Positions 1 to 9,522 of a stretch of 64,000 nt of DNA are shown here, in pieces. The DNA is from Alteromonas australica (GTDB taxonomy: Bacteria; Pseudomonadota; Gammaproteobacteria; Enterobacterales; Alteromonadaceae): NCBI RefSeq assembly GCF_000730385.1, contig NZ_CP008849.1, forward strand, positions 2,790,001 to 2,854,000, read 5' to 3'. The first letter of the stretch is position 1; each line of letters starts with the position of its first letter. A model generated the notes under the pieces. That model was not told the origin of the DNA. It did not search any database and saw only the letters and a program-made list of their open reading frames with translations. The translations under genes and the position numbers were made by a program.

Positions 1-896
1 CCACCTACACGCTCAAACCTCACGCCTGACGGGATCCAGCCTGGCAACAAATCTTCGGGTCTGCGCTCAAATTCAAATGAAATCCAAATAGCCACCGCCT
101 TACCCACTAGGTTGGCGTCAGGAACAAAGCCCCAAAAACGGCTATCTCGACTATTGTCTCGGTTATCACCTAATACAAAGTAATGCCCTTCTGGCACAAT
201 CCACTCGTTACTGCGGGTACCAGGTTGAGTATAGAAGTTAACCGGCGAAATTTCTCTTATTGGATGGCGCAAAATATCATGCTTCACGTCGCCAAGCGTT
301 TCCGTGTAGCGCATTAACTTTGCCATGTCTTGAACAAACTCACCGCGTTCAACAAAGTCGAGTGGCACTGGGGTTAACTTGCCACATTGGCTCTGCGCAC
401 CGTCACATTTTGACTTGATATACACTTGCTTATTTTGATAAACCACAGTGTCACCAGGCAAGCCAACCACACGCTTGATGTAGTCAACAGATGGGTCTTC
501 TGGGTATTTAAATACCGCGACATCACCGCGCTCTGGTTCACCCGTCTCCACCAATTTACTTCTAAACACCGGGTCTTTAATACCGTAGGAAAACTTCTCA
601 ACCAAAATGAAGTCACCCACTAAAAGTGTTGGCATCATAGAACCTGACGGTATTTGAAAAGGCTCATAAATGAACGAGCGAAGCACCAAGACAAACGCAA
701 TGACTGGAAAAATTTGCTGTGATGTATCGACCAAATATGGCAGTTGCGGATCTTCGCCATAACTCGCGCCGCCTGCATCCGCAGCGGCTTGCAAGCGAGC
801 TTTGCGTTTAGGCGCAAAAACGAGGCTATCGACTAACCAAATAAGGCCAGTAATTAGCGTTAGTCCCACAAGAATGTGAGAAAAATAATTCGCCAT
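1..896 (-). CDS. lepB: Signal peptidase I (3' end cut by window edge)
   Basis: Leader peptidase that removes signal peptides from exported preproteins at the periplasmic face of the inner membrane. The N-terminus has a membrane segment (about residues 6-24), a short basic cytoplasmic part and a second hydrophobic stretch (about 62-75). It is followed by the box B motif PSGSMMPTL with nucleophile Ser about 86, and by DYIKRVVGLPGD with general base Lys about 141. The box GDNRDNSRDSR is also present. The last readable residues (GVRFERVGG) match the C-terminal end of LepB, so only a few codons are missing. The start codon overlaps the lepA stop (TAATG), indicating translational coupling. Identification is firm. 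Confidence 0.96.
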   Translation of the reverse strand, partial: MANYFSHILVGLTLITGLIWLVDSLVFAPKRKARLQAAADAGGASYGEDPQLPYLVDTSQQIFPVIAFVLVLRSFIYEPFQIPSGSMMPTLLVGDFILVEKFSYGIKDPVFRSKLVETGEPERGDVAVFKYPEDPSVDYIKRVVGLPGDTVVYQNKQVYIKSKCDGAQSQCGKLTPVPLDFVERGEFVQDMAKLMRYTETLGDVKHDILRHPIREISPVNFYTQPGTRSNEWIVPEGHYFVLGDNRDNSRDSRFWGFVPDANLVGKAVAIWISFEFERRPEDLLPGWIPSGVRFERVG

Positions 897-2692
897 TATT
901 TACCTACCTTCAATACTGCAAGGAATGCATCCTGCGGTAATTCAACATTACCTACTTGCTTCATTCGCTTTTTCCCTTCTTTTTGTTTTTGAAGCAGCTT
1001 TTTCTTACGGCTTACATCACCGCCGTAACATTTCGCGATAACGTTCTTACGCAACTGCTTCACTGTACTTCTTGCTACTACGTGGTTACCAATAGCAGCC
1101 TGAATGGCAATATCGAACATCTGACGAGGAATAAGCTCACGTAGCTTCTCTACCAACTCACGACCTCTACCCTGAGAGTTTTCGCGGTGAGTAATAACAG
1201 CAAGTGCATCTACACGCTCACCATTAATGAGAATATCTACTCTCACCATGTCAGATGGCTGGAAACGTTTAAAGTTGTAATCCAGTGATGCAAACCCTCG
1301 GCTGGTAGATTTCAATCTATCGAAGAAATCAAGTACAACTTCTGCCATGGGCAGTTCATAGGTCACTGCCACTTGCTTACCATGGTAAGTCATATTCGTT
1401 TGCATACCACGCTTTTCAACGCACAGAGTAATCACATTACCGAGATATTCCTGTGGAACCAGAATATTGGCTTCAACCAAGGGCTCCCTAATTTCGGCAA
1501 TGTCGTTCACTGCGGGAAGTTTAGCCGGGCTGTCCACCGTCATCACTTCACCTTTTGTGGTTTCTACTTCGTAAATTACCGTGGGTGCCGTGGTGATTAG
1601 GCCCAAGTCGTATTCACGCTCTAAGCGTTCTTGAATAATTTCCATGTGAAGCATGCCAAGGAATCCAATGCGGAAACCAAAGCCTAATGCGGCTGAACTT
1701 TCTGGCTCATAAAACAAAGACGCGTCGTTAAGGCTTAATTTTGCTAGGGCGTCTCGAAAATCTTCGTAATCATCAGAGCTAATTGGGAAGATACCTGCGT
1801 AAACCTGTGGCTTCACTTTCTTAAACCCAGGTAGCATATCTGTAGCAGGGTCGCGAGATAAGGTAATGGTATCGCCTACTGGCGCACCTTGAATGTCTTT
1901 AATACCTGCGATGATAAAGCCAACTTCTCCAGCACGTAACACGCCAGTATCCAGCGCCTTTGGCGTAAACACGCCGATTTTGTCCACTTGGTGCACTTGC
2001 CCATTCGACATAATTTGGATTTTGTCTTTTTTGGTCAACTGCCCTTCAACAATGCGCACCAAAGATACAACGCCCTGGTAATTATCGAACCATGAATCAA
2101 TAATTAGCGCTTTTAACGGCGCTTCACGTTCACCTTCAGGGGGCGGGATCTTATTCACAATAACTTCAAGTACGTCTTCAATACCGATACCGGTTTTCGC
2201 TGAGCAACGCACTGCATCTAACGCATCAATACCCACAATGTCTTCAATTTCTTCGGCCACACGGTCTGGATCGGCTTGGGGCAAGTCAATTTTGTTGAGT
2301 ACCGGTACCACTTCCATATCCATTTCAATGGCGGTATAACAGTTTGCTAGGGTTTGCGCTTCAACACCCTGCCCTGCATCAACCACCAAAAGCGCCCCTT
2401 CACAGGCCGCTAAAGAACGGGATACTTCATAAGTAAAGTCCACGTGTCCTGGGGTGTCGATGAAGTTCAACTGATAGGTTTCACCATCTTTTGCAGTGTA
2501 ATTTAGTGTTACACTTTGTGCTTTGATGGTAATTCCACGCTCTTTTTCCAAGTCCATTGAATCAAGCACTTGCTCAGCCATTTCGCGATCGGAAAGCCCT
2601 CCACAATGCTGAATTAAACGGTCTGACAAGGTAGACTTACCGTGGTCAATGTGGGCAATAATACTGAAGTTACGAATGTGCGATTGTTGCAT
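896..2692 (-). CDS. lepA: Elongation factor 4 (ribosome back-translocase)
   Basis: Translational GTPase that remodels stalled or mis-translocated ribosomes. The G1 motif AHIDHGKST lies at residues 13-21, followed by G3 DTPGHVDF and G4 NKIDLP, and the lysine-rich LepA C-terminal domain ends the protein. I chose the internal ATG giving [10 protein letters not shown]: it yields 598 residues, against 599 in E. coli. The longer open frame adds 13 hydrophobic residues not seen in the family. It lies upstream of lepB and overlaps it by one base, the usual lepA-lepB arrangement, downstream of the rpoE-rse genes. Confidence 0.97.
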   Translation of the reverse strand: MQQSHIRNFSIIAHIDHGKSTLSDRLIQHCGGLSDREMAEQVLDSMDLEKERGITIKAQSVTLNYTAKDGETYQLNFIDTPGHVDFTYEVSRSLAACEGALLVVDAGQGVEAQTLANCYTAIEMDMEVVPVLNKIDLPQADPDRVAEEIEDIVGIDALDAVRCSAKTGIGIEDVLEVIVNKIPPPEGEREAPLKALIIDSWFDNYQGVVSLVRIVEGQLTKKDKIQIMSNGQVHQVDKIGVFTPKALDTGVLRAGEVGFIIAGIKDIQGAPVGDTITLSRDPATDMLPGFKKVKPQVYAGIFPISSDDYEDFRDALAKLSLNDASLFYEPESSAALGFGFRIGFLGMLHMEIIQERLEREYDLGLITTAPTVIYEVETTKGEVMTVDSPAKLPAVNDIAEIREPLVEANILVPQEYLGNVITLCVEKRGMQTNMTYHGKQVAVTYELPMAEVVLDFFDRLKSTSRGFASLDYNFKRFQPSDMVRVDILINGERVDALAVITHRENSQGRGRELVEKLRELIPRQMFDIAIQAAIGNHVVARSTVKQLRKNVIAKCYGGDVSRKKKLLQKQKEGKKRMKQVGNVELPQDAFLAVLKVGK

Positions 2693-2883
2693 AATGCTGG
2701 AAATTACCTGCAGAAAAAATTCATTAAACAAAAATGCCAGTAGCTCCCTTCTAGAGATACTATCTAGCGCGAGCGGATTTTACCCATTTCTTGGCTGAAA
2801 AGCGAATTCCCGTGCATATTTGCAGGAACCATTGAGGAAGAAGCGCAAAGCGATAATAATTTTCGCTTTTGTCGTATTTGTCG

Positions 2884-3327
2884 TTAGGAGAGCGTTTGCA
2901 GTAAAACAGCTTGGTACTTTCCGTTATCAAGCCGGCTGAGATGTCGAGCAATTCCACGATAAGCAAAATAAGTAGTGGCAATCGCAGGAACCATTGGCCA
3001 CAGCTCGTGGAACAGGCCAAATGACTCAAATAACAGGCTGGCAAAGAGTGTGGTGCCGATAAACGTTAGCAACGGCAGAATATACAACCACGCCGATGCA
3101 CTTAGCACGCCCGCTTCGGGCACACCTACGGTGACCCGTTGCCCGACATTTACAGGCATAGGAGAATGCAACACCAGCTGTTGCGTTTTCGGCGCTAGCG
3201 CTCGGGAGACCACGCCAGTACCACAATCGCTCTGCACCTGACAACTGCTACATGTTGACTTGATAGCGGCCTCTACCGTTATTTTATCTCCCTCCACTGC
3301 AACCACAGTGGCAGTTTCTTTGATCAT
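2884..3327 (-). CDS. rseC: RseC, SoxR-reducing / sigma-E modulating membrane protein
   Basis: Small inner-membrane protein of 147 residues. In E. coli it is encoded at the end of the rpoE operon and helps keep SoxR reduced. Visible features are an N-terminal cytoplasmic domain with Cys26, Cys29 and Cys35 (CSSCQVQSDC) and two hydrophobic helices at roughly 77-100 and 109-128. Its ATG overlaps the rseB stop by 4 bases, so it is translationally coupled to rseB. The gap to the lepA start is about 190 bases and holds no further gene that I can support. Confidence 0.93.
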   Translation of the reverse strand: MIKETATVVAVEGDKITVEAAIKSTCSSCQVQSDCGTGVVSRALAPKTQQLVLHSPMPVNVGQRVTVGVPEAGVLSASAWLYILPLLTFIGTTLFASLLFESFGLFHELWPMVPAIATTYFAYRGIARHLSRLDNGKYQAVLLQTLS

Positions 3328-4520
3328 GGGGTTTCCGTCGTTTTCGATGTCAGAGACGTTGCAATAGCGTTAGCGGTTTGAAGGGGAATTTCTCCCACTA
3401 CGGTGACTTGTGCTTTGCCGTCTGTCAATGTGAGAAATGTACTTAAGTCATTACGCAGTACTAAGTCACTGCCCAGTGCATCTGCGGCTGGCTGCACATA
3501 AACAGAAACATCCACTAGACCATCACTGAACATTTTATATTCAACAATTTGACCGGTTTGCGCTAACCGGCGAGTTTCCTGCTTAACTTCCTTCATTCCC
3601 GTGGGAAGAAAGGTAACATCCCAATTATGCTCACGGCGATGGCGCTTGGAGAGTACCAACGGCTTGGGCAGGCTGGCCTGATTAATTCGTTCAAAATAAG
3701 GGTTAGGTTGTTCTGTCATTTGTAATGACGTCACCTGAATCTGTTCTAACAAGCCACCTTGTAAATCAAGCATATTCAGCTTTAACAACATGCCAGTGTC
3801 TTCATCTAACCATAGCTGATAACTAAACCGGTTGTTGTCGCGGCTAACAATACGTATTTGCTGAGCAGGTCTGCCCGCCACTCTAGCTCTTCCCACGGAA
3901 ACAAACTCATACCCCTGCTTTAAACGCTCGGGATGATGTAATAGCGTGCTTGGAATTGGGCCATTGATATGTTCAGACTTCAAGCTGTAGGGCGAAACAT
4001 CTGGCTCGAATACACTTACCACGTCACCCACGCGAATAAGTTCCCGCCCAGGCCCGTTTTGCAGGTTTAACTGTTCCATTTTAATGCCATTGGGCATAAC
4101 AGCATGACGCCAAAGGTAAGGCATAGTGTCGCCATCAGCGCGACTTTGCACAAAAGAAACCTGAAAATTACGGGTTTCAATGACCTCACTTAAACGGGCT
4201 AGCCAATCAGCGGTGCTTTTGGGGGATGCTAAACGCTGAGTATCAGCCAACACAGCAGGTTGATTTTGAATCCGATCTACGCTTGGTTGCTTGAATTCGG
4301 CCTCTGAATCTTGCGTGGGCGAATGGGTAACCACTTCTTTTGGTTTCTCGTCGTCAGCAGAGTTTATTTGAGTTTCTTGCCCGAGGGCAATAGGTGCCGT
4401 CAGCATACCTGCCACTGACAATAAGGCCACGAGCTTGTGTGCACTGCGTTTTACTGTGTCCGAAAACACGCGTACCAGCGAACGAGGCGCTGGTACGTTA
4501 TTAATACATTTAATTTTCAT
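3324..4520 (-). CDS. rseB: RseB, periplasmic regulator of sigma-E
   Basis: Periplasmic protein that binds the RseA anti-sigma factor and senses misfolded or mislocalised outer-membrane lipoproteins and LPS. The 398-residue product has a long N-terminal export signal (hydrophobic core LVALLSVAGMLTAPIALG, cleavage near Ala-Leu-Gly-Gln). It carries the MucB/RseB large domain (NFQVSFVQSR, LWLDEDTGMLLKL) and a small C-terminal domain. A proline, serine and acid-rich linker of about 50 residues separates the signal from the folded part. It starts 12 bases after rseA and overlaps rseC. Confidence 0.94.
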   Translation of the reverse strand: MKIKCINNVPAPRSLVRVFSDTVKRSAHKLVALLSVAGMLTAPIALGQETQINSADDEKPKEVVTHSPTQDSEAEFKQPSVDRIQNQPAVLADTQRLASPKSTADWLARLSEVIETRNFQVSFVQSRADGDTMPYLWRHAVMPNGIKMEQLNLQNGPGRELIRVGDVVSVFEPDVSPYSLKSEHINGPIPSTLLHHPERLKQGYEFVSVGRARVAGRPAQQIRIVSRDNNRFSYQLWLDEDTGMLLKLNMLDLQGGLLEQIQVTSLQMTEQPNPYFERINQASLPKPLVLSKRHRREHNWDVTFLPTGMKEVKQETRRLAQTGQIVEYKMFSDGLVDVSVYVQPAADALGSDLVLRNDLSTFLTLTDGKAQVTVVGEIPLQTANAIATSLTSKTTETP

Positions 4521-4532
4521 GAAACTACGTCG

Positions 4533-5117
4533 TTATGGGCGCTCGTTAGGGCTAACCTCATTTTCATTTTCTTCTGACTCTTGCGCCTGCTTTAATAACA
4601 GCTGTTGCTCATGGTCAGCGATAAGTGCGTTAATCTTTCTCTTCTTCTCTAACATTTCGTTCATGTCATTACGAGGAAGCGCACGCGTTTGCTCTAAGCT
4701 AACTGGCGATAAGCCACCTTGCGGCCCGGCTGTCGGTGCCGTCATAAATGGTTCTGTAGGCGCAGGTTGATTAAAGTTCTGAACACCGAGAATAACCGCG
4801 ACAGCAACAGAAGCTGCCATTGCGAACTGCCCAGACTGTTTAGCAAAAGGCACCACGTTACCAAGCACCGGCATTGAGCGCCAACGGGACGTCTTAGGTG
4901 CGACAATAGCGGGCTCAGCATCTAGCGCAGCAGCCACAGAAGAAGCAATATCTAAGTTTGGCGCAACATGCATCTCTTTGCGCATAACGCCTCTCATTAC
5001 ATGATAGCGCTGCCACTTAGCTTGTAGTTCTGCGTCCTGCTTAATGGTGTCGATAATTGAACTATCATCGAGTTCACCATCCATGAATGCGGACATTTTT
5101 TCTTGCTGTTGCGTCAT
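4533..5117 (-). CDS. rseA: RseA, anti-sigma-E factor
   Basis: Single-pass inner-membrane anti-sigma factor that holds RpoE until DegS/RseP proteolysis. The N-terminal anti-sigma domain begins MTQQQEKMSAFMDGELDD. One membrane helix lies at about residues 108-127 (FAMAASVAVAVILGVQNF), and the periplasmic tail is Gln/Glu rich. The chosen ATG has an AGGAA Shine-Dalgarno 8 bases upstream. The open frame reaches further upstream to a TTG, but those 29 residues do not resemble RseA. The gap to rpoE is 89 bases. Confidence 0.94.
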   Translation of the reverse strand: MTQQQEKMSAFMDGELDDSSIIDTIKQDAELQAKWQRYHVMRGVMRKEMHVAPNLDIASSVAAALDAEPAIVAPKTSRWRSMPVLGNVVPFAKQSGQFAMAASVAVAVILGVQNFNQPAPTEPFMTAPTAGPQGGLSPVSLEQTRALPRNDMNEMLEKKRKINALIADHEQQLLLKQAQESEENENEVSPNERP

Positions 5118-5206
5118 ATATTCATTTCCTGACCATTTGCGATCATTTTCTACCCTAACACAGCTATTAGTCAGCTTCATCTTGGGAAAGTTCACTTTCC
5201 TCAAAT

Positions 5207-5785
5207 TTAATTTTCTAATAGCGGTTGAATAACTTTATCAATTGCCTCTCTCGCCCTGAAAATACGTGATCTTACTGTACCTACAGGACAGGCCATAACG
5301 TTCGCGATTTCTTCGTAACTTAACCCTTCGATTTCACGTAAAGTAATTGCCATACGCAAATCATCGGGAAGTTTCTCCACCACGCGAAATAGGGTTTCTT
5401 CTATTTCGTCTGACAGTAAGCTTCGCTCGGGTGTGGACTGCTCTTTTAAAGCGTCACTGCCTTCATAAAAGTCAGCTTCATCAGCATCCACATCACTCGC
5501 CGGCGGCTTACGACCTTGTGCAACTAAATAATTTTTAGCACTGTTAACCGCAATACGATATAGCCAGGTGTAAAACGCACTGTCGCCTCTAAAATTAGGA
5601 AGCGCACGATATGCCTTAATAAAAGCATCTTGCGTTACATCTGCAACATCGCCTGTGTTTTTTACGTACCGTGAAACGAGGTGCATCACTTTGTGCTGGT
5701 ATCTTGTCACCAGTAAGTTAAATGCATTCTTATCGCCACGTTGTACTTTCTCAACCAATTGTTGATCGGTTATCTGCTCGCTCAT
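5207..5785 (-). CDS. rpoE: RNA polymerase sigma-E factor
   Basis: ECF-family sigma factor for the envelope stress response. The 192-residue product closely matches E. coli RpoE. Region 2 contains AFIKAYRALPNFRGDSAFYTW-type sequence, and region 4 contains DLRMAITLREIEGLSYEEIA and GTVRSRIFRAREAID. I chose the ATG giving MSEQITDQQL by homology. An ATG three codons earlier (MARMSEQ) sits only 2 bases from the AAGGAG motif and is a less likely start. It heads the rpoE-rseA-rseB-rseC operon and has its own sigma-E-type promoter upstream. Confidence 0.97.
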   Translation of the reverse strand: MSEQITDQQLVEKVQRGDKNAFNLLVTRYQHKVMHLVSRYVKNTGDVADVTQDAFIKAYRALPNFRGDSAFYTWLYRIAVNSAKNYLVAQGRKPPASDVDADEADFYEGSDALKEQSTPERSLLSDEIEETLFRVVEKLPDDLRMAITLREIEGLSYEEIANVMACPVGTVRSRIFRAREAIDKVIQPLLEN

Positions 5786-5837
5786 TCGAGCCATTACTCC
5801 TTACTTCAACTACCCAATAGCTCTCGCAAGCATTGTT

Positions 5838-5864
5838 GTAGACGCTAGCTTTTGAAAAAAGTTC
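5838..5864 (-). promoter_or_regulatory. Sigma-E-type autoregulatory promoter of rpoE
   Basis: Reading the minus strand, GAACTT (5864-5859) is followed by a 15-base spacer and GTCTAC (5843-5838). The sigma-E consensus is GGAACTT, 15-16 bases, then GTCTAA. The predicted transcript would start about 45 bases before the rpoE ATG. This matches the known autoregulation of rpoE in other gammaproteobacteria; the assignment here rests on sequence only. Confidence 0.75.
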
Positions 5865-5982
5865 TCAATTTATATTAAAAATACTAAAAAATGCGAGTGT
5901 AAAGTGAAAGGGAGCATTGTGTTTTGCCCCTCATCCATTAGACTTGCCGAACCTTTGTTCATTTGAATATATACAAAAATAC

Positions 5983-7668
5983 ATGAAATCAGTGTCGTCT
6001 TCACTAACTTCCACATCAAATGCTATTGAACACCGATGTGATGTACTGATTATTGGTAGCGGAGCCGCAGGGTTAAGCCTTGCTTTAAAGCTTGCTGACC
6101 ATTGTCAGGTTATCGTGCTCAGTAAAAGTGATAGAAACGAAGGGTCTACGCGGTATGCCCAGGGCGGTATTGCCGCGGTTTTCGATGAGCAAGATTCGAT
6201 TGACGCTCACGTTAAAGATACGCTTAATGCTGGTGGCGGGTTGTGTGAAGAGCCTGCGGTACGTTTCACTACAGAGCGCGCCAAAGCGGCGTTGAGTTGG
6301 CTGATAGGCTATGGCGTGCCCTTTGACACCGAAAAAACAGAATCTGGCGAAGAGCGTTTCCACTTAACCCGTGAGGGCGGTCATAGCCACCGTCGAATAT
6401 TACATGCCGCTGACGCCACGGGAGAGGCGCTTCAAATCACCTTGAATGACGCTGTGTCTACCCACCCCAACATTCATGTTTTCGAGCGCTATAACGCGAT
6501 AGATTTAATCCCCTCAAAACAGGATAAAGGTCGGTGCGTGGGAGCATATGTATGGAATAGACAGCAAGAGCATGTCGAAGTTATTCGCGCACCATTTATT
6601 GCCCTTGCCACAGGTGGCGGCAGTAAAGTGTATCAATACACCTCAAACCCAGACGTATCAAGTGGTGATGGTATTGCCATGGCATGGCGCGCGGGCTGCC
6701 GGGTAGCAAACATGGAATTTAACCAGTTTCATCCCACCTGTTTGTTCCATCCGCAAGCCAGAAACTTCTTGATTACCGAAGCCCTTCGCGGCGAAGGGGC
6801 GAACCTTTGTCATGCTGATGGCACTCGGTTTATGCACAAGTTTGATGAACGGGCCGACTTAGCCCCTCGTGACGTGGTAGCCCGAGCAATCGACTATGAA
6901 ATGAAACGCCTCGGAGCTGACTGCATGTATTTAGATATCAGTCATAAACCAGCGGATTTCATTGTTAAGCATTTTCCTAATATCTACCGCAAATGCCGCT
7001 CATTGGGCATAGACATCACCCGAGAACCCATCCCTGTGGTGCCTGCTGCCCATTACAGTTGCGGCGGCGTCATGACAGACTTCAATGCAAAAACAGATTT
7101 AGACAATGTTTACGCCATTGGTGAAGTGGCGTATACCGGGCTTCACGGTGCAAACCGTATGGCATCCAACTCATTACTAGAATGCGTCGTCTTTGCGTCT
7201 TCTGCAGCTGAGCACATTCTCGCACAATTGCCCTTCGCGTCTTGTGAAGAAGCAATTTCGCCGTGGGATGAAAGCCAAGTATCTGACTCAGACGAAGAAG
7301 TTATCATCCAACATAATTGGCACGAACTCAGACTGTTTATGTGGGATTATGTTGGCATAGTGAGAACGGACAAACGGCTAGAACGTGCAATGCGACGAAT
7401 TCAGCTGCTTGAACAGGAAATTAATGAGTACTACTCGCATTTTCGCGTCAGTAACAATTTATTAGAACTTAGAAATCTCGTCACAGTGGCAGAATTGATT
7501 GTACGCTGTGCTATGGCGCGTAAAGAAAGCCGAGGGTTACATTTTAACTTGGATCATCCAAACCAATTAGACGAACCTCTACCCACCATTTTGGTGCCAG
7601 AGAAGAGCAATGCGCGGCCCGTGCCCGGCTCGTTAACAGCCACGTCTGTGCCTGTCACCGAAAATTGA
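5983..7668 (+). CDS. nadB: L-aspartate oxidase
   Basis: FAD-dependent oxidation of L-aspartate to iminoaspartate, the first step of de novo NAD synthesis. The dinucleotide-binding motif [15 protein letters not shown] is at about residues 21-35. The [18 protein letters not shown] block, [14 protein letters not shown] and [15 protein letters not shown] are all conserved. I chose the ATG giving MKSVSSS (561 residues). The frame extends upstream to a TTG with a GGGAG motif placed too close. It is transcribed away from rpoE, as in E. coli, and ends in a terminator shared with the convergent gene. Confidence 0.96.
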   Translation: MKSVSSSLTSTSNAIEHRCDVLIIGSGAAGLSLALKLADHCQVIVLSKSDRNEGSTRYAQGGIAAVFDEQDSIDAHVKDTLNAGGGLCEEPAVRFTTERAKAALSWLIGYGVPFDTEKTESGEERFHLTREGGHSHRRILHAADATGEALQITLNDAVSTHPNIHVFERYNAIDLIPSKQDKGRCVGAYVWNRQQEHVEVIRAPFIALATGGGSKVYQYTSNPDVSSGDGIAMAWRAGCRVANMEFNQFHPTCLFHPQARNFLITEALRGEGANLCHADGTRFMHKFDERADLAPRDVVARAIDYEMKRLGADCMYLDISHKPADFIVKHFPNIYRKCRSLGIDITREPIPVVPAAHYSCGGVMTDFNAKTDLDNVYAIGEVAYTGLHGANRMASNSLLECVVFASSAAEHILAQLPFASCEEAISPWDESQVSDSDEEVIIQHNWHELRLFMWDYVGIVRTDKRLERAMRRIQLLEQEINEYYSHFRVSNNLLELRNLVTVAELIVRCAMARKESRGLHFNLDHPNQLDEPLPTILVPEKSNARPVPGSLTATSVPVTEN

Positions 7669-7694
7669 AAAAGGAGCCATTGGCTCCTTTTTTA
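7668..7694. terminator. Bidirectional terminator between nadB and the MaoC-like gene
   Basis: An AAAAAGGAGCC arm pairs with GGCTCCTTTTT around a very short loop. A-rich and T-rich flanks lie on both sides, so it can stop transcription from nadB on the plus strand and from the sdhE operon on the minus strand. Confidence 0.85.
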
Positions 7695-8543
7695 AAATGT
7701 GACACTCATTGCCATGTGTTTGTGCTTATTCTGATGATCAGACACAGTAACCTGTACACCTACCTCATCCTCACACCACTTGGTGACTTGAACCTTACTG
7801 GGGAGATACACCGGCCGCTTAAACGAGCAGGTGAGTTTAGAAATATCCCGCTCTTCGTTTTCCATTAAGCTTGAAAGGCTTCTTGCCAAGGTCCACATAC
7901 CATGGGCAATGGGCTGGTGGAAGCCAAACAGCTTCGCAGTAAGCCCATAAAGATGTATAGGGTTATAGTCACCGGAGAGTTTCGCATAACGCCTGCCTGT
8001 ATCCGCCGTCACCGTTAATTCATCAATGGGTGTTTCCGTCTCATCGTCACACGTACTCAGACTATCCAGTGACACAGGTTTGGGCGCAACATGCACCGCT
8101 TTTACTTTTACAAGATAACTGCTTATGGCTTGGTAAACACGCTGACCTTGCTGAAATGCCTCAAGCAAAATATCAAATTCCCAGCCTCGGTTATGGGGGC
8201 GAACGTCGCCAAACCTTACGCGGCATTCAAAAGGCGCGCTAAGGTCACAATCACCTAGAACAGAGATATCATTCTTGCCATGAATCAGCCCAAGTAATGG
8301 GAAGGGGCTTTTTTTATCTAGTAGACACTGCATTTGTAACGGTAGTGACAGCATTTGCAGATAAACAGGATGCATATGGTGACTTTTAGGCCAGTGCATT
8401 TCCTGGCAGTACGCCGCGTAGTGTTTATTGTCCACGTTGATCTGTTTGGAATAGATGCGAGGTGGAAGTACCGGTGGACGAAATTGCATAAGCTGACGGG
8501 TGTCAACCCGTTTAAACAACGCTTTTGAATATTCACGAAACAT
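7692..8543 (-). CDS. MaoC-like hotdog-fold dehydratase/hydratase
   Basis: Probable acyl-thioester hydratase/dehydratase of 283 residues. The C-terminal half carries the MaoC signature YAKLSGDYNPIH followed by GFHQPIAHGMWT, with the catalytic Asp and His of the hydratase-2 motif. The N-terminal half (RVRFGDVRPHNRGWEFDILLE) looks like a second, degenerate hotdog domain. Its start overlaps the ygfX stop by 11 bases, so it is the third cistron of sdhE-ygfX-maoC. The substrate cannot be told from sequence; fatty acyl-CoA or ACP derivatives are usual. No specific gene name is justified. Confidence 0.8.
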   Translation of the reverse strand: MFREYSKALFKRVDTRQLMQFRPPVLPPRIYSKQINVDNKHYAAYCQEMHWPKSHHMHPVYLQMLSLPLQMQCLLDKKSPFPLLGLIHGKNDISVLGDCDLSAPFECRVRFGDVRPHNRGWEFDILLEAFQQGQRVYQAISSYLVKVKAVHVAPKPVSLDSLSTCDDETETPIDELTVTADTGRRYAKLSGDYNPIHLYGLTAKLFGFHQPIAHGMWTLARSLSSLMENEERDISKLTCSFKRPVYLPSKVQVTKWCEDEVGVQVTVSDHQNKHKHMAMSVTF

Positions 8544-9021
8544 CAGTCGTTTTCCTTGTTTCTGGGTGAAGGTTTGTTTGGGCTAAAACCCGACAAAGCC
8601 TTCTGTAATCGCGCGCTGGGCATTCACCTTTCAGTACCCATCGCAGATGTTTAGATGACCGCTGATACCAATAATCAGAAGGTTGATAGACAGACAGTGC
8701 AACACCCCAGGGCATAATCTTCGATTCGGGATGAAGGGTGTAAACGTGATCTGCCCCTTGCTCTTGCGCCGAAGCATGCAAAATAAGCTGCCCTTTTGCT
8801 GTTAGTGTATATACCTCAATTTCGCCTAACTTGTCACAAACGAATACGTCTTTTATACAAAGCGTAACAACAATTGCGGCAAGAAAAAACAAGGGTGTGT
8901 AAGCATATGATGCCACTTGCGAAGGCATACACGCGGCACATATGATTAGTGACGCTAAGGGTAGCACCACCTTGTATTGGCGCAGTGATGAATAGTGTAA
9001 TGTAAGCCTATACTTTGACAC
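8533..9021 (-). CDS. ygfX: YgfX-like inner-membrane protein
   Basis: Membrane protein of 162 residues with two hydrophobic helices at about 18-34 (VVLPLASLIICAACMPS) and 39-56 (AYTPLFFLAAIVVTLCI). A soluble C-terminal domain ends in LRWVLKGECPARDYRRLCRVLAQ, resembling the end of E. coli YgfX (CptA). The call relies mainly on that C-terminal similarity and on position directly after sdhE, the conserved sdhE-ygfX pair. In E. coli YgfX was described as a toxin affecting cytoskeletal proteins, which is debated. The reading frames overlap sdhE by 14 bases and the next gene by 11. Confidence 0.72.
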   Translation of the reverse strand: MSKYRLTLHYSSLRQYKVVLPLASLIICAACMPSQVASYAYTPLFFLAAIVVTLCIKDVFVCDKLGEIEVYTLTAKGQLILHASAQEQGADHVYTLHPESKIMPWGVALSVYQPSDYWYQRSSKHLRWVLKGECPARDYRRLCRVLAQTNLHPETRKTTDVS

Positions 9022-9259
9022 GGTTTACAATGGTAGCCACCATGTCTGCTAGTTCAGGGTCATCACATTTTTGATGCCCCATTATCCACGCAAACAAATC
9101 GGGGTCATCACTGGTAAGCAAGCGCTCGAAAACGACTTGTTTTTCGTAAGTTAAATCGCCGAAGGCTTCTTCAACAAAAGGCAATAACAACACATCAAGT
9201 TCTAACATGCCGCGACGGCACGCCCATTTGAGTCGGGCTAGTCTTTTCTGTTCAAACAT
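9008..9259 (-). CDS. sdhE: SdhE, FAD assembly factor for succinate dehydrogenase
   Basis: Small protein of 83 residues that promotes covalent flavinylation of SdhA and FrdA. The conserved surface motif CRRGMLELD lies at about residues 14-22, with DDPDLFAWIMGH in the middle. Both are hallmarks of the SdhE/YgfY family. It heads a three-gene operon with ygfX and a MaoC-like gene, and it is divergent from ygfZ, another Fe-S/flavin-related factor. The 263-base divergent region to ygfZ holds both promoters and an AGACC-TATTAG-GGTCT-type dyad near 9474-9490. Confidence 0.92.
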   Translation of the reverse strand: MFEQKRLARLKWACRRGMLELDVLLLPFVEEAFGDLTYEKQVVFERLLTSDDPDLFAWIMGHQKCDDPELADMVATIVNRVKV

Positions 9260-9522
9260 ATTCGCTTTCTAGTGATTAGGACATGGGGGATATTATCATG
9301 TACTTCGTCTGTTGATCACTGCCCTTTTAGTCTGATTCACCGTGTTTTTGTTGTACATGTGTGTGAGCATAGCGAATGGCTTTGCTATGGGAAGACAATG
9401 AAACTTAGTTTACTCTGGCATTTCGCACTTTTTTAGCTCGTTATCCTTGATATCTTGTATTCTCCCCTCACCTTAGACCTATTAGGGTCTCAAATTCGTG
9501 TTTTGAATTAGTGGAATATTAA

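Noticed and set aside
2760..3044. 94-codon minus-strand frame after rseC
   Set aside because: It overlaps rseC out of frame, has no family resemblance, and looks like a shadow.
5118..5204. N-terminal extension of RseA from an upstream TTG
   Set aside because: Not similar to RseA; the ATG at 5117 has a good Shine-Dalgarno and the correct start MTQQQEKMSAFMDGE.
7665..7868. Plus-strand frame overlapping the end of the MaoC-like gene
   Set aside because: Antisense to a well-supported gene and runs through the shared terminator.
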